Shown here: piece by piece, positions 35,790 through 45,711 of the stretch
Layout of the letters: each line of letters begins with the position of its first letter
Numbering within the stretch: position 1 is the stretch's first letter
Assembly (NCBI RefSeq): GCF_004365875.1
Contig: NZ_SODF01000001.1
Location: 2,790,001-2,854,000, forward strand
Direction: 5' to 3'
Origin: Kribbella kalugense
GTDB taxonomy: Bacteria > Actinomycetota > Actinomycetes > Propionibacteriales > Kribbellaceae
DNA: 64,000 nt
Notes under the pieces: model-generated
Database searches by the model: none
Seen by the model: the letters and a program-made list of their open reading frames with translations, nothing else
Told to the model about the DNA's origin: nothing
Position numbers and translations under genes: made by a program

Positions 35790-36861
35790 GCACGTCGCCG
35801 CCGTGCATCTTGGTGAAGGCGGCCTCGACGTCCTCCAGCCCGATCGTCTCCGAGACGAAACGGTCCAGTGGCAGACGGCCTTGGAGGTGGAGGTCGATCA
35901 GCATCGGGAAATCGCGAGACGGCAGGCAGTCGCCGTACCAGCTCGACTTCAGCGAACCGCCGCGGCCGAAGAAGTCGAGCAGCGGCATCTCGAGCGTCAT
36001 GTCGGGAGTGGGTACGCCGACGAGCACGACCGTGCCGGCCAGGTCCCGGGCGTAGAACGCCTGCTTCCACGTCTCGGGCCGGCCGACTGCATCGATCACC
36101 ACATCGGCGCCGAACCCGCCGGTCAACTCCTGCACGGCCGCGACTACTCCGTCGTGGTCGAGGCCCTTGGAGTTGATGGTGTGGGTGGCGCCGAGCTCCT
36201 GGGCGGTCTTGAGTTTGCGGTCGTCCAGGTCGATGGCGATGACCTTCGCCGCCCCGGCCAGGCGGGCTCCGACGACAGCCGCCGTACCCACGCCGCCCGA
36301 TCCGATGACCGCGACGCTGTCTCCGCGCCCGACGTTCCCGGTGTTGATCGCGGCTCCAAGGCCGGCCATCACGCCACATCCGAGCAGCCCAGCCACCTCG
36401 GGCTTGGCGGCCGGATCCACCTTGGTGCACTGACCGGCCGCGACCAGGGTCTTCTCTGCGAACGCGCCGATCCCGAGCGCCGGGCTCAGCTCGGTCCCGT
36501 CGGCCAGCGTCATCTTCTGCTTGGCGTTGTGGGTGTTGAAGCAGTACCAGGGCCGGCCGCGCAGGCAGGCGCGGCAGTTCCCGCACACGGCCCGCCAGTT
36601 CAGTACGACGAAGTCACCGGGCTGCACGTCCGTGACGCCCTCGCCGACCGACTCCACCACTCCGGCGGCCTCGTGCCCGAGCAGAAAGGGAAACTCGTCG
36701 TTGATCCCACCCTCCCGGTAGTGCAGATCCGTGTGGCAGACACCGCACGCCTGCACCACCACGACCGCTTCCCCGGGACCCGGGTCCGGGATCGTGATCT
36801 CCTCGATCGACACCGGCGCACCCTTGCGCGCCGCCACCACTCCACGCACCGTCTGAGCCAT
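35767..36861 (-). CDS. mscR: S-(hydroxymethyl)mycothiol dehydrogenase
   Basis: 364 residues, class III zinc alcohol-dehydrogenase relative. [14 protein letters not shown] and GHEAAG bind catalytic zinc; [15 protein letters not shown] is the structural Cys4 lobe; [10 protein letters not shown] binds [20 protein letters not shown] resembles the mycothiol-dependent formaldehyde dehydrogenase. It oxidises the formaldehyde-mycothiol adduct. The usual partner hydrolase gene is not adjacent. Confidence 0.88.
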   Translation of the reverse strand: MAQTVRGVVAARKGAPVSIEEITIPDPGPGEAVVVVQACGVCHTDLHYREGGINDEFPFLLGHEAAGVVESVGEGVTDVQPGDFVVLNWRAVCGNCRACLRGRPWYCFNTHNAKQKMTLADGTELSPALGIGAFAEKTLVAAGQCTKVDPAAKPEVAGLLGCGVMAGLGAAINTGNVGRGDSVAVIGSGGVGTAAVVGARLAGAAKVIAIDLDDRKLKTAQELGATHTINSKGLDHDGVVAAVQELTGGFGADVVIDAVGRPETWKQAFYARDLAGTVVLVGVPTPDMTLEMPLLDFFGRGGSLKSSWYGDCLPSRDFPMLIDLHLQGRLPLDRFVSETIGLEDVEAAFTKMHGGDVLRSVVLF

Positions 36862-36867
36862 TCCCCG

Positions 36868-36897
36868 AACCTATCCGGCCCACCCCCTTCCCGTCAG
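36868..36897 (-). promoter_or_regulatory. Promoter of mscR, leaderless
   Basis: On the minus strand, CTGACG (36892-36897) and TAGGTT (36868-36873) are spaced 18 bases. The -10 ends 7 bases from ATG 36861, leaving no room for a ribosome site. The same TAGGTT-7-ATG arrangement precedes the aldo/keto reductase gene at 48278. Confidence 0.55.
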
Positions 36898-36985
36898 CCC
36901 CGGCGCGTCTGTCCACCGGTTGGGGGACAGCGGGTCACCCAGGCGGTGCTCCCCGGGGACGGTGCCGGACGGCCAGAGTTGAGGC

Positions 36986-37870
36986 ATGGAGAACGACAAC
37001 GCAGTGAGGGTGCGCGGCCTGGTCAAGCGGTACCCGGACAAGGTCGCGGTCAACGGTGTCGATCTGGACATCCACCGGGGCGAGGTCTTCGCCCTGCTCG
37101 GCCCGAACGGGGCCGGTAAGACGACGACCACGGAGATTCTGGAGGGGTATCGCCGGGCCGACGAAGGTGAGGTCAGCGTGCTGGGGACAGACCCGGCGCA
37201 CGCCGACCGGTTGTGGCGCAGCCGGATCGGGATCGTCCTGCAGACCTCGCGCGACGAGGCCGAGTCGACGGTCGCCGAACTGGTCAGCCACTACGCGGGC
37301 TACTACCCCAACCCACGCGACCCGGACGAGGTGATCGCCGCGGTCGGGCTCGAGGAGAAGCGCAAGACCCGCCCGCGCAAACTGTCCGGCGGTCAGCGCC
37401 GGCGGCTCGACGTCGCGCTCGGCGTCGTCGGCAACCCGGAGCTGCTCTTCCTGGACGAGCCGACGACCGGATTCGACCCGGAAGCCCGCCGGCAGTTCTG
37501 GACCCTGATCGAGAACCTGCGCACCAGCGGTACGACGATCCTGCTGACCACCCACTACCTCGACGAGGCCGAGCACCTGGCCGACCGGGTCGGCGTGATC
37601 GACGACGGCCGGATGATCGAGATCGGCACCCCGGAGACGCTCGGCGGGCGTGGCGCCCGGACCGCGCGGGTCTCCTGGAGCGACGCCGACGGTCAGCACG
37701 AGCTGCGCACCGACAAGCCGACCGCCGAGGTCGCCGCGCTGATGGCCCGCTTCGGCGGTGAGGTACCCGAGCTCGAAGTACGCCGTCCGAGCCTGGAAGA
37801 CATCTACCTGGAACTGATCGGCAAGGCCAACGACGCCAAATCCGTTGCTATTGAAGCTGGAGCACTCTGA
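36986..37870 (+). CDS. ABC-2 exporter ATPase (drug-resistance type)
   Basis: 294 residues. Walker A GPNGAGKTT, signature LSGGQRRRLDVALG, Walker B LLFLDEPTTGFD and H-loop LLTTHYLDEAE, as in DrrA/CcmA-like exporters. The C-terminus has the SLEDIYLELIG motif typical of this class. It powers the ABC-2 permease next door. The transported compound is unknown. Confidence 0.93.
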   Translation: MENDNAVRVRGLVKRYPDKVAVNGVDLDIHRGEVFALLGPNGAGKTTTTEILEGYRRADEGEVSVLGTDPAHADRLWRSRIGIVLQTSRDEAESTVAELVSHYAGYYPNPRDPDEVIAAVGLEEKRKTRPRKLSGGQRRRLDVALGVVGNPELLFLDEPTTGFDPEARRQFWTLIENLRTSGTTILLTTHYLDEAEHLADRVGVIDDGRMIEIGTPETLGGRGARTARVSWSDADGQHELRTDKPTAEVAALMARFGGEVPELEVRRPSLEDIYLELIGKANDAKSVAIEAGAL

Positions 37871-38682
37871 TGGCCGACACCAAAGCTTTGCCGTCCACCC
37901 TCTCGGTCGGGCTGGCCCGGACCAAGCTCGAGGTGCGCGAGTTCTTCCGGGAGCGGGAGGCGCTGATCTTCACCTTCTTCTTCCCGATCATCTTCCTCGG
38001 CATCTTCTCCGCCGTCTTCGGCAACACCGACTTCAACGGCGTCAACGCCGCCACCTACTTCACGCCCGGGATGATCGCCTCCGGCATCTTCCTGAGCAGC
38101 TTCCAGTCGCTCGCGATCAGCATCGCGCTGGAGCGCGACGAAGGTCTGCTCAAGCGGCTCCGCGGTACGCCGATGCCGCCGCAGTCCTACTTCATCGGCA
38201 AGATCGGCCAGGTCCTGGTCACCTCGATCGCCCAGTTCGCGCTGCTGCTGGCGATCTCCGGACTGGTGCTCGGCGTGGACATTCCGACCGAGCCGTCGAG
38301 GTGGCTGAACTTCGTCTGGATCTTCATCCTCGGCACGGCGTCCGGCTCGGTGCTGGGGATCGCGTTCAGCGTCGTACCGAAGTCAGGCAAGGCCGCGTCC
38401 GCGGTGATCACTCCGGTCGTCCTGCTGCTGCAGTTCATGTCCGGTGTGTACTTCGTCTACAGCAGCCTGCCGGGCTGGATGCGCGGCGTCGCTTCGGTCT
38501 TCCCGCTCAAGTGGCTGGCCCAGGGGATGCGATCGGTGTTCCTGCCGGCAGGTTTCGAGGTGAACGAGCCGGGCGGTTCCTGGCAGCTCGGGACCGGTGC
38601 GATCGTGCTGTCGGTCTGGTTGGTGGTCGGCCTGTTCCTCGCCCAGCGGGTGTTCCGCTGGACCCGCCGGGACGCCGGCTGA
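37870..38682 (+). CDS. ABC-2 type permease
   Basis: 270 residues, six membrane helices. IFTFFFPIIFLGIFSAVFG near the N-terminus and LLLQFMSGVYFVYSSLPGWM are typical of ABC-2 exporters. The ATG overlaps the ATPase stop by 1 base (TGATG). With the downstream histidine kinase and regulator it forms a single operon. Confidence 0.92.
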   Translation: MADTKALPSTLSVGLARTKLEVREFFREREALIFTFFFPIIFLGIFSAVFGNTDFNGVNAATYFTPGMIASGIFLSSFQSLAISIALERDEGLLKRLRGTPMPPQSYFIGKIGQVLVTSIAQFALLLAISGLVLGVDIPTEPSRWLNFVWIFILGTASGSVLGIAFSVVPKSGKAASAVITPVVLLLQFMSGVYFVYSSLPGWMRGVASVFPLKWLAQGMRSVFLPAGFEVNEPGGSWQLGTGAIVLSVWLVVGLFLAQRVFRWTRRDAG

Positions 38683-40016
38683 TGAATGAGGTCACCGGTA
38701 CGACGTCGTCCCTCCCGGACCGGCGTCGTACCGAGCTGTCCGACGCCCCCTCCTGGACCGGGCCTCGTGTCTGGATCCTGATGTGGAGGAAGATAGGGCG
38801 GGTGGACAGGTCTCGCGGTGGCGCCGGGCAGCCGATCTGGACCCGGACGCTGATCGGGTGGCACGTCGTCTTCTGGGTGCTGCTCGGGATGACGCTGGCG
38901 CTGTCGTTCCTGGGACATCTCGGGACCGCTCGGCAGTTGGTGTTCACGGGCACGGTGGTTGTGCTCGGGGCGGCGTACCAGTTCATCGGGCTTCGCGCGA
39001 TGACGTCCCGTTCGGCGGTTCCGTCGTACGCCTATCGGCTGGTGCTGATCGCTTGTCTGACGGTGCTGATCGGGGTCTATCCGCAGTCGGTGTTCTTGAT
39101 GTTCATCGCGTCGGCGCAGATCTGGTTGCTGTGCGCGGACATCCGCGAAGGGATCGGGCTCAGCCTGCTGCTGGTGCTCGGTGTGGGTACGGCGCAGTTG
39201 TGGAGCGCGGGCTGGGGCTGGACCGCGTTCTGGGAGATCCTGCCGTGGATGCTGGTCAGTCTCGTGGTCAGCCTGCTGTTCGGGATCTGGATCGAGAAGG
39301 TCATCACGCAGAGTCAGCAGCGGGCCGAGCTGATCGACCAGCTCGAGTCGGCGCGGGACGAGCTCGCCGAGGCGCACCACAGTGCTGGTGTGATGGCTGA
39401 GCGGGAGCGGATGGCTCGGGAGATCCACGACACGCTCGCGCAGGGGATGACGAGCATCGTGATGCTGGCGCAGGCCGCGACGGTCGAGTTGGCGCGTGGC
39501 GGCAGCGATGGGGCCGCGGCGCGGCTGGCGGCGATCGAGGACACGGCCCGGGAGAACCTGGCCGAGGCGCGGGCGTTGGTTGCCGCGTTCACCCCAGTTG
39601 CGTTGTCAGAGGCAACGTTGACCGAAGTACTGCGACGGCAGGCGGAGCGGTTCGCGGCCGAGACCGGTGTCGACGTACAGGTCTCGTTGGACATGCCTGA
39701 TGACGAGGTCGCTGCGTTGCCACAGGCGCAGCAGGTGGTGCTGTTGCGGTCGGCTCAGGAGGCGTTGGCCAACGTACGGAAGCATGCTGCGGCTACGCAG
39801 GTGCTAATCACGCTTGGGTTGTCGGACGGCGGGGTGTGGATCGAGATCTGCGACGACGGGTCCGGGTTCACGCCGGGGTCTGCGTCGGGCGGGTTCGGGC
39901 TGAACGCGATGCGCGGGCGGGTCGAGGAGTCGGGCGGATCGGTTCAGGTGGAGAGTTCGCCTGGACGCGGTACGCGCGTACAGGTGCTGATCCCGGCTGT
40001 GCAGGAGGACGTGTGA
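38682..40016 (+). CDS. Sensor histidine kinase (HisKA_3/NarL type)
   Basis: 444 residues from ATG 38682, which overlaps the permease stop (TGATGA). About six membrane helices lie in the first 215 residues, then EREREMAREIHDTLAQG-like REIHDTLAQG with phospho-His, and an HATPase end ALANVRKHAAATQ and GGFGLNAMRGRVEESGG. Sensing probably occurs in the membrane. It pairs with the response regulator downstream; a link between signal and the exporter (LiaS/DesK or BceS-like) is likely. Confidence 0.92.
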   Translation: MNEVTGTTSSLPDRRRTELSDAPSWTGPRVWILMWRKIGRVDRSRGGAGQPIWTRTLIGWHVVFWVLLGMTLALSFLGHLGTARQLVFTGTVVVLGAAYQFIGLRAMTSRSAVPSYAYRLVLIACLTVLIGVYPQSVFLMFIASAQIWLLCADIREGIGLSLLLVLGVGTAQLWSAGWGWTAFWEILPWMLVSLVVSLLFGIWIEKVITQSQQRAELIDQLESARDELAEAHHSAGVMAERERMAREIHDTLAQGMTSIVMLAQAATVELARGGSDGAAARLAAIEDTARENLAEARALVAAFTPVALSEATLTEVLRRQAERFAAETGVDVQVSLDMPDDEVAALPQAQQVVLLRSAQEALANVRKHAAATQVLITLGLSDGGVWIEICDDGSGFTPGSASGGFGLNAMRGRVEESGGSVQVESSPGRGTRVQVLIPAVQEDV

Positions 40017-40654
40017 TTCGGGTTCTGGTGGTCGACGATCATCCCGTGGTGCGGTCAGGGCTGACCGGGCTGCTGTCGGTGACCGACGACATCTCCGTTG
40101 TCGGCGAGGCAGCCGACGGCTCGGAGGCGGTCGCGCTGGTCGAGTCGACGCGGCCCGACGTCGTACTGATGGATCTGCGGATGCCGCGGATGGACGGTGT
40201 GACCGCGACCGGCGCGATCCTGTCCAGCTACCCGTCGACCCGGGTGCTCGTGCTGACGACGTACGACACCGACACCGACATCCTGCACGCCGTCGAGGCG
40301 GGCGCCGCCGGCTACCTGCTGAAGGACACCCCGCACGCCGAACTCCTGAACGGCATCCGCGCCGCCGCCCGCGGCGAAACCGTCCTCGCTCCGCCTGTCG
40401 CCGCGCGCCTGATGTCGCGCCTCCGTACGCCGGCCGCACCCGCCGCCGCGCAGCCCTCGCCCCGCGAACTGGAAGTCCTGGCCGCCGTGGCCCGCGGCCT
40501 CAGCAACGCCGAAATCGGCCGGGAACTCTTCATCGGCGAGGCCACGGTCAAGACCCACCTACAACGCCTCTTCGCCAAACTAGACGTAGACGACCGAACC
40601 CGAGCCGTCACCGTAGCCCTCGAACGAGGCCTGCTGCCGTCGCCCGGCCGCTGA
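40013..40654 (+). CDS. NarL-family response regulator
   Basis: 213 residues from GTG 40013, overlapping the kinase by 4 bases. The receiver has VVDDHP and VVLMDLRMPRMDG with the phospho-Asp, KDTP Lys. LuxR-type HTH: SPRELEVLAAVARGLSNAEIGRELFIGEATVKTHLQRLFAKL. It should control this exporter operon in response to the sensor. It ends one base before a convergent gene. Confidence 0.95.
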   Translation: MIRVLVVDDHPVVRSGLTGLLSVTDDISVVGEAADGSEAVALVESTRPDVVLMDLRMPRMDGVTATGAILSSYPSTRVLVLTTYDTDTDILHAVEAGAAGYLLKDTPHAELLNGIRAAARGETVLAPPVAARLMSRLRTPAAPAAAQPSPRELEVLAAVARGLSNAEIGRELFIGEATVKTHLQRLFAKLDVDDRTRAVTVALERGLLPSPGR

Positions 40655-40655
40655 G

Positions 40656-41633
40656 CTAGCGGCCGTGCCCCTGGTCTCTCGCCGGACCAGCGTTGTCGGA
40701 GTGACGCTCCTGCGCACCCATCGAGTAAGCGATCCGCGGGTCCACCCGGCCCTCGAGCCGACTGCTGAGGTCCGACTGCGCCTGGCTCACCACGGGTTGC
40801 TGGTCGGCCTGCAAGGTCGGATTCACGCCGGCCCGGACCGCATCGGCGAGCTGTTCGGCTTCCTTCGTTGCGTGCCGGTGCTCAGCGAGGGCGCCATTGG
40901 AGACGTTGACGGCGTGTTCGGCGACTTTTGCGAAATCCGCGCTGCTCCCGGAGAGGTCTGTGTGCAGCCGACGCGCGTAGTCGCGGGTCTCATCGAGCGA
41001 ATCGCGCATCTGGCCGATGGTCCGGTTGAGCTTGGCGGACGGCTGTGCGTCGTCGACACCGGGCGCGGACGGCTGGAAGTTGTACGCCGCCTGCCGCCCG
41101 TTGGACAGCTGACCGACCATCTGCTCGACCCGTTCGTCGACAGCATCGACGACGGTCTTCAGGAACTCGACGCCCTGACGGAGCTGCGCCACGTCGTCCG
41201 TCGCACGATCCGGCATGTGCTCGATTGTTTCCAGATTCTTCAGGGCGCCCTGGAGGGCCTGCGCTCCGGCCCGCAGACATCTACGGTCCTCGGGAGTTGT
41301 ACCGTTACGCTGAGCGTCCAGCACTTGCTGGACACTCCCGATGCTGGCCGACTGCTGTTGAATGTCGCCCTGGTACGCGGCGAACGTGTGCGCAAGGCTG
41401 GCCTTGGCGGGCTTCACGGCGGCGCCCTCGGCCCTCTGGACCGCTTGCTCGGCCGCGAAGAGGCCGTCGACGCCCCGCCTCAGCGTCCCGAGATCGTCCG
41501 ATCGGCTGCCCAGCATCCGGCCGATCTCCGCGTCGCCGAGCTCGTAGGTCACCGAACTCAACGTTGCGTGCACCTCGGTGACCGCCTTCGCGATCTCGTC
41601 GGTGTAGTGGGCGAATTCCGCCTCGTTCGCCAT
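40656..41633 (-). CDS. Helical protein of unknown function
   Basis: 325 residues, almost entirely helical, rich in Ala, Gln, Asp and Arg with coiled-coil-like heptads (EMVGQL, DERVEQMVGQLSNG). No signal peptide or membrane helix. Heptads and length recall ESX-linked WXG-like helical proteins, but no WXG motif is seen and no ESX gene lies here. I do not recognise the family. It is monocistronic and sits between the exporter operon and uppS. Confidence 0.65.
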   Translation of the reverse strand: MANEAEFAHYTDEIAKAVTEVHATLSSVTYELGDAEIGRMLGSRSDDLGTLRRGVDGLFAAEQAVQRAEGAAVKPAKASLAHTFAAYQGDIQQQSASIGSVQQVLDAQRNGTTPEDRRCLRAGAQALQGALKNLETIEHMPDRATDDVAQLRQGVEFLKTVVDAVDERVEQMVGQLSNGRQAAYNFQPSAPGVDDAQPSAKLNRTIGQMRDSLDETRDYARRLHTDLSGSSADFAKVAEHAVNVSNGALAEHRHATKEAEQLADAVRAGVNPTLQADQQPVVSQAQSDLSSRLEGRVDPRIAYSMGAQERHSDNAGPARDQGHGR

Positions 41634-41800
41634 CAGCTCGCCCTTCGTCTGCCGCGCGCTCCGGTCGGGCCCGCGCTCCCGTCGTGATTGATGCCTCGCA
41701 CAACGAGCCTAGACGCAACCGGGTCGATCGCCGGTTCCCACCACCCTTCGCCCAACGGTCGGGCCCAGCGGTCGGGGTCCTGCGGTCCGGCCCTGCCGGG

Positions 41801-42643
41801 TCAGCCGTCCGCGGCGACCTCGTTCGGGATCGCGCCGCCGTACCTGCGGTCACGCTGCGCGTAGATCTCGATCGCCCGCCACAGGTCCCGGCGATCGAAG
41901 TCCGGCCAGAGTGTGTCCAGGAACACCATCTCGGCGTACGCGAGCTGCCAGACCAGGAAGTTGCTGGTCCGCTGCTCCCCCGACGACCGGACGAACAGGT
42001 CGACCTCGGGGATGTCCGGTGCGTAGAGATGCCGGGCGATCGTCTTCTCGGTGATCCGGTCCGGCTTGAGCTTGCCTGCGGCAACCTCCGCCGCGATCGA
42101 CTTCATCGCGTCCGCGATCTCCGCCTGGCCGCCGTAGTTCACGCAGAACTGCAGGGTGATGGTGTCGTTGTCCTTGGTCCGCTCCTGTGCGTACTCGAGC
42201 TCGTCGATCACCGACTTCCACAACCGCGGCCGCCGCCCGGACCACACCACCCGGACCCCCATCGCATCCAGCTCGTCCCGCCGCCGATGGATCACTTCCC
42301 GGTTGAACCCCATCAGGAACCGGACTTCCTCCGGCGACCGCGCCCAGTTCTCCGTCGAGAACGCGTACGCAGAGATGTACTTCACCCCGATGTCGATCCC
42401 GCCCTTGATCACATCGAGCAGGCTCGCCTCCCCCGCCTTGTGCCCCTCGGTCCGCGGCAGCCCCCGCTGCTTGGCCCACCGCCCGTTCCCGTCCATCACG
42501 ATCGCCACATGCCGCGGCACCAGCTCCTTGGGAACCACCGGCACCCGAGCCCCCGAAGGATGCAGCTCCGGCGGCACCACCACCTTCGTCTCCCCCGAAC
42601 CCCCCAAAACCCCCCGACCCCGACGACGACCAATAGGCGACAT
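41801..42643 (-). CDS. uppS: Isoprenyl transferase (undecaprenyl diphosphate synthase type)
   Basis: 280 residues from ATG 42643. [17 protein letters not shown] near residue 44 carries the catalytic Asp and pyrophosphate-binding Arg; [13 protein letters not shown] and [20 protein letters not shown] are signature regions of cis-prenyltransferases. Makes long-chain polyprenyl diphosphates for cell-wall lipid carriers. In many actinobacteria recO is next to it on the same strand; here recO lies 3 kb away. Confidence 0.95.
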   Translation of the reverse strand: MSPIGRRRGRGVLGGSGETKVVVPPELHPSGARVPVVPKELVPRHVAIVMDGNGRWAKQRGLPRTEGHKAGEASLLDVIKGGIDIGVKYISAYAFSTENWARSPEEVRFLMGFNREVIHRRRDELDAMGVRVVWSGRRPRLWKSVIDELEYAQERTKDNDTITLQFCVNYGGQAEIADAMKSIAAEVAAGKLKPDRITEKTIARHLYAPDIPEVDLFVRSSGEQRTSNFLVWQLAYAEMVFLDTLWPDFDRRDLWRAIEIYAQRDRRYGGAIPNEVAADG

Positions 42644-42768
42644 ACCCGCATCCTCCCATCCCCCCTCACCCCCCACTGCAGGAACCTGCAACCTGTGGAT
42701 AACCCACCCCGCCGAACACCCTCCGTATGCAACCCTTAACCCGACCAGCACCAAAGAACGGAGCCCGC

Positions 42769-43380
42769 ATGCCCCGCCGATCGGCCCTCGGACCCATCAC
42801 CGCAGCCCTCTGCGCCCTCGCAGCGCTAACCGCCTGCCAAGGCTCCCCCGAAGCCGGTCACCCCAACACCACCCCGACGTCTCCGACAGCAACCCCGACA
42901 CCGACCGCGAGCAAGCCAACCACCCCTGCGTGGACTCCGGAGGAAGAGGCTGCGATCACGGCCGCGAAGGCGCGCTACCTCGCCGCGAGGGGGGCAACCG
43001 AACGGGCCTTGCAGAATCCTGCCAAGGCAGATCGGACGGTGCTCGAGCAATCTGGAAGCGGTGGGCAATGGTTGACGGACATCATTGATGACATCTCGTT
43101 CTACCAAGACAACGGCTGGTATCAGGCCGGATCAGTCAAGTTGTCCTCGCCCAACGTGAAGTCAGTCCGTCTGGGTGCACAGCAACCTGAGGTCACGTTG
43201 ACGGCGTGCGTCGACAGCAGCGCTGTTGTTGTTCGGTACCAATCGAGCAAGAAGCCCGTCCCGCTAGGTCCGGACAACGGCTCGCGCCATCAGACGCAGG
43301 CTCGCATGGTCCTGGCACCAGGACCGAGTGGTCAGAAGGCCTGGTTCCTGATCGACGAGACCGGTGACGCCAAATGCTGA
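42769..43380 (+). CDS. Lipoprotein of unknown function (accessory block)
   Basis: 203 residues. The leader [15 protein letters not shown] is a lipobox, followed by a Pro/Thr-rich linker. The C-terminal 130 residues begin with [16 protein letters not shown] and may adopt an NTF2-like fold (inferred, weak). It is the first gene of an accessory block inserted between uppS and recO, overlapping the next start by about 7 bases. Function unknown. Confidence 0.8.
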   Translation: MPRRSALGPITAALCALAALTACQGSPEAGHPNTTPTSPTATPTPTASKPTTPAWTPEEEAAITAAKARYLAARGATERALQNPAKADRTVLEQSGSGGQWLTDIIDDISFYQDNGWYQAGSVKLSSPNVKSVRLGAQQPEVTLTACVDSSAVVVRYQSSKKPVPLGPDNGSRHQTQARMVLAPGPSGQKAWFLIDETGDAKC

Positions 43381-44375
43381 TGTCCAGACAGTTGGCGCGC
43401 CACCTCGTGCCATTAGCTCTCACCGTCATCCTCAGCATGGTCGGATCAACGACCAGCCCCACTCTGCCGCCGAAGCCTGATGGAGACGTTGTCCCCAAGT
43501 GCAGCAAGCTGCTGAACAAATGTTGGTGGATACCGAGGTCACTCATCCATCTGCCTGGCAAACCACCGAAAACGGGCAAACCCGGGAAGAACCAGAAGAT
43601 CACCAAACCGGTGTGTGAGTTCAAGGGCGCAGCTCAGGCGTGCACCGATCCAGTCAAAGGCAACTGGTCCAACAGCCAGCAGTGCTACATGCGTCGGGAG
43701 GTGCCCCAACCACCGCCGGCCGACCCTCGATGGCAGGGGCACAAGGATGGCAGCATCTGGGCATGTGTGCGGGAGCAGGGCTATGACAAGGGCAAGCATC
43801 TCGTCACGAAGTGGGTATGGCTTCCTGGCACGCCAGACACAGTTGTGGTCGATCCAATGACGCTGGTTTATCAGGCTGTCGGGATGATGCAGTTGGCGCC
43901 ACCGCTGATCAAGACTGCACCCGCGGCAGGACAGATCGGGTTGGTAAACATGCCTGTCTGGCTATGGGTGACCAAGTCCGAAAATACTTGGGGACCGATT
44001 GTGCGAAGCGCGAGCGTTCCGGGGCTGACGGTGACCGTCACCGCCCAGGTCAAGGCGGTGAACTGGGGACTTGGGGATGGGAACACTATTCGGTGCGAAG
44101 GCCCTGGAACGCCGTACACAAAGGCGATGGGTGTCAAGGATTCACCTGACTGCGGGCATCGGTACAAGAAGACATCACACGACCTTCCTGACTGCAAATA
44201 CCCGGTGACGGCCACTGCGCAGTGGGACATCACCTGGCGGAGCACCTTGGGTGATGTAGGACAGATCTCCATGACGCAGCAAGCCGCGACCCAGTTGCGG
44301 ATTGGAGAGGCGATCCCCGTGCTGGTCGATCCGGACGGTGGGGATGCGGTCTCGCCGACCGAGGCTGAATGCTGA
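43374..44375 (+). CDS. Secreted protein of unknown function (accessory block)
   Basis: 333 residues. N-terminal signal LVPLALTVILSMVGS, then a Lys/Pro-rich stretch (PGKPPKTGKPGKNQK) and a beta-rich mature domain with about ten Cys (ending SPTEAEC). It contains VTVTAQVKAVNWGLGDGNTIRCEGPGTPY, reminiscent of PKD-like domains but not certain. Base composition is clearly lower in third-position GC than neighbours. The start at 43374 overlaps the lipoprotein stop; 43380 is also possible. The two are probably a functional pair. Confidence 0.78.
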   Translation: MLMSRQLARHLVPLALTVILSMVGSTTSPTLPPKPDGDVVPKCSKLLNKCWWIPRSLIHLPGKPPKTGKPGKNQKITKPVCEFKGAAQACTDPVKGNWSNSQQCYMRREVPQPPPADPRWQGHKDGSIWACVREQGYDKGKHLVTKWVWLPGTPDTVVVDPMTLVYQAVGMMQLAPPLIKTAPAAGQIGLVNMPVWLWVTKSENTWGPIVRSASVPGLTVTVTAQVKAVNWGLGDGNTIRCEGPGTPYTKAMGVKDSPDCGHRYKKTSHDLPDCKYPVTATAQWDITWRSTLGDVGQISMTQQAATQLRIGEAIPVLVDPDGGDAVSPTEAEC

Positions 44376-44437
44376 TGAGGCAGCGTGACCTGTGGATGAG
44401 TTCTGCGGCTGTCGATGAGAGGGAATAGGTTTGGGGT

Positions 44438-44941
44438 ATGGCGGACTGGGCTTCTGTTGAGGTGATTCGGGGGGATCTGGCGGGGGTGCTTGCGCGGTTT
44501 CGGGGTGGGCGGACTTGGGCGTTCAGTTTTGGGGATGGGGTGCCTGAGGCGGTGATGCTTACGTACGACGAGTTTGAGGATCTTGGTGGGGAAGGGAAGT
44601 TCACCGTCGGGGATGAGGTGGTTGAGCCGGCGGTGCTTGCGGAGCGGTTGCCTCAAGTGGTGGAGGTTGCACGGGCGGGGAGCGGGAGCCCGGTGGTGTG
44701 GGGTGAGGACGGGGAGCCGGAGGCCGTGGTGATGTCGACGGCGCAGTACCGGGATCTGCGGGGCGACGACCATCCGCCGGCCGGCGTGATCGACGACCCG
44801 ACCGTGCGTACCTACGTCTCCGAACCACTGCCCGACAGCCGGCCGCTGGACCTGGACGAGTGGGCTGCCAACGACCCGTTCACCCGCGAACTTCTCGACG
44901 AGATTCGAGCCGAGGACAGGTCAGAGGGCGATGACCGATGA
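44438..44941 (+). CDS. Putative antitoxin with two Phd-like segments
   Basis: 167 residues. Two repeated segments, RTWAFSFGDGVPEAVMLTYDEFEDL and SPVVWGEDGEPEAVVMSTAQYRDL, are alike and recall Phd/YefM-type N-termini. The acidic C-terminus (EWAANDPFTRELLDEIRAEDRSEG) could wrap a toxin. It overlaps the downstream gene by 11 bases, the common order of antitoxin then toxin. Family assignment is by pattern, not search. Confidence 0.6.
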   Translation: MADWASVEVIRGDLAGVLARFRGGRTWAFSFGDGVPEAVMLTYDEFEDLGGEGKFTVGDEVVEPAVLAERLPQVVEVARAGSGSPVVWGEDGEPEAVVMSTAQYRDLRGDDHPPAGVIDDPTVRTYVSEPLPDSRPLDLDEWAANDPFTRELLDEIRAEDRSEGDDR

Positions 44942-45674
44942 CACGCGGTATGTGGTCGTTGGCGTCGAGAAGTTCCAACAAGAGATGCATCTTCTGCGCC
45001 GGCAGGCGCAGGGGGCCGGCGGCGCGTATCTCCACCTCTACCGCGAGCTGCTGCGAGAGATCGAGCGGCTTCGGACCGGAGTAACCGACGGACACCATGC
45101 GCTCGGATATGAGGCGGGCAAAGGCGATCTCCGCGACTGCGTCACGGCGTACCTGCGCTCGGATCCAGGGCACAAGGCTGACTACCGTCTGGTGTTTCGC
45201 GAGATCGGACCTAGGGAACCTGGGCAGCTACCGCGCCGGGAGTTGCTCGCGATGAAACCGCGACGCGGCCGGAACAACATCTACGCACACGTGTGTGCCC
45301 GCTTGAGTCGCCATCCGAACGACCAGCAGCCTGGTCTCAACCGGTTCGGCAATCGGCGACCAGATGCACGCGGCAGCCAAGCCGCCCGCCAAGCCGAGCT
45401 GGATATCAAGCGAGCGATCGCACATGCATGGGCCGGTCAACAGCCGTTGCGATCAACCCGTCCCCTAGGACTCGACGAGGCGCGCAGCCCACGAGGCACG
45501 CCTCACGACGGGCCTGCGGCGCAGGTCCAGCATCCCGGCCAGCGCGAGGCCGACACGCGTTCAGAGCCCAGTAGCTCGGACCCGGCGCGGGATCGCCCAG
45601 CGCACCGGACCGGTTACCCCCAGCCAGGCGGCATTCGCCAGGGCCTAACCGGCTGGCCAACCCGCGACCGATAG
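44931..45674 (+). CDS. Putative RelE-like toxin with long C-terminal tail
   Basis: 247 residues. The first 140 residues, including LGYEAGKGDLRDCVTAYLRSDP, YRLVFREI and LLAMKPRRGRNNIYAHVCARL, resemble RelE/ParE-type toxins in size and basic character. A roughly 100-residue tail rich in Pro, Arg, Gln and Ser follows and looks disordered. Start coupled to the antitoxin-like gene. The tail is unusual and may be an extension or a read-through of a damaged gene; no stop is lost. Confidence 0.55.
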   Translation: MTDDTRYVVVGVEKFQQEMHLLRRQAQGAGGAYLHLYRELLREIERLRTGVTDGHHALGYEAGKGDLRDCVTAYLRSDPGHKADYRLVFREIGPREPGQLPRRELLAMKPRRGRNNIYAHVCARLSRHPNDQQPGLNRFGNRRPDARGSQAARQAELDIKRAIAHAWAGQQPLRSTRPLGLDEARSPRGTPHDGPAAQVQHPGQREADTRSEPSSSDPARDRPAHRTGYPQPGGIRQGLTGWPTRDR

Positions 45675-45711
45675 TCGACAACCGGCGCTTAGGACCTTGA
45701 TGCCGACGGCC

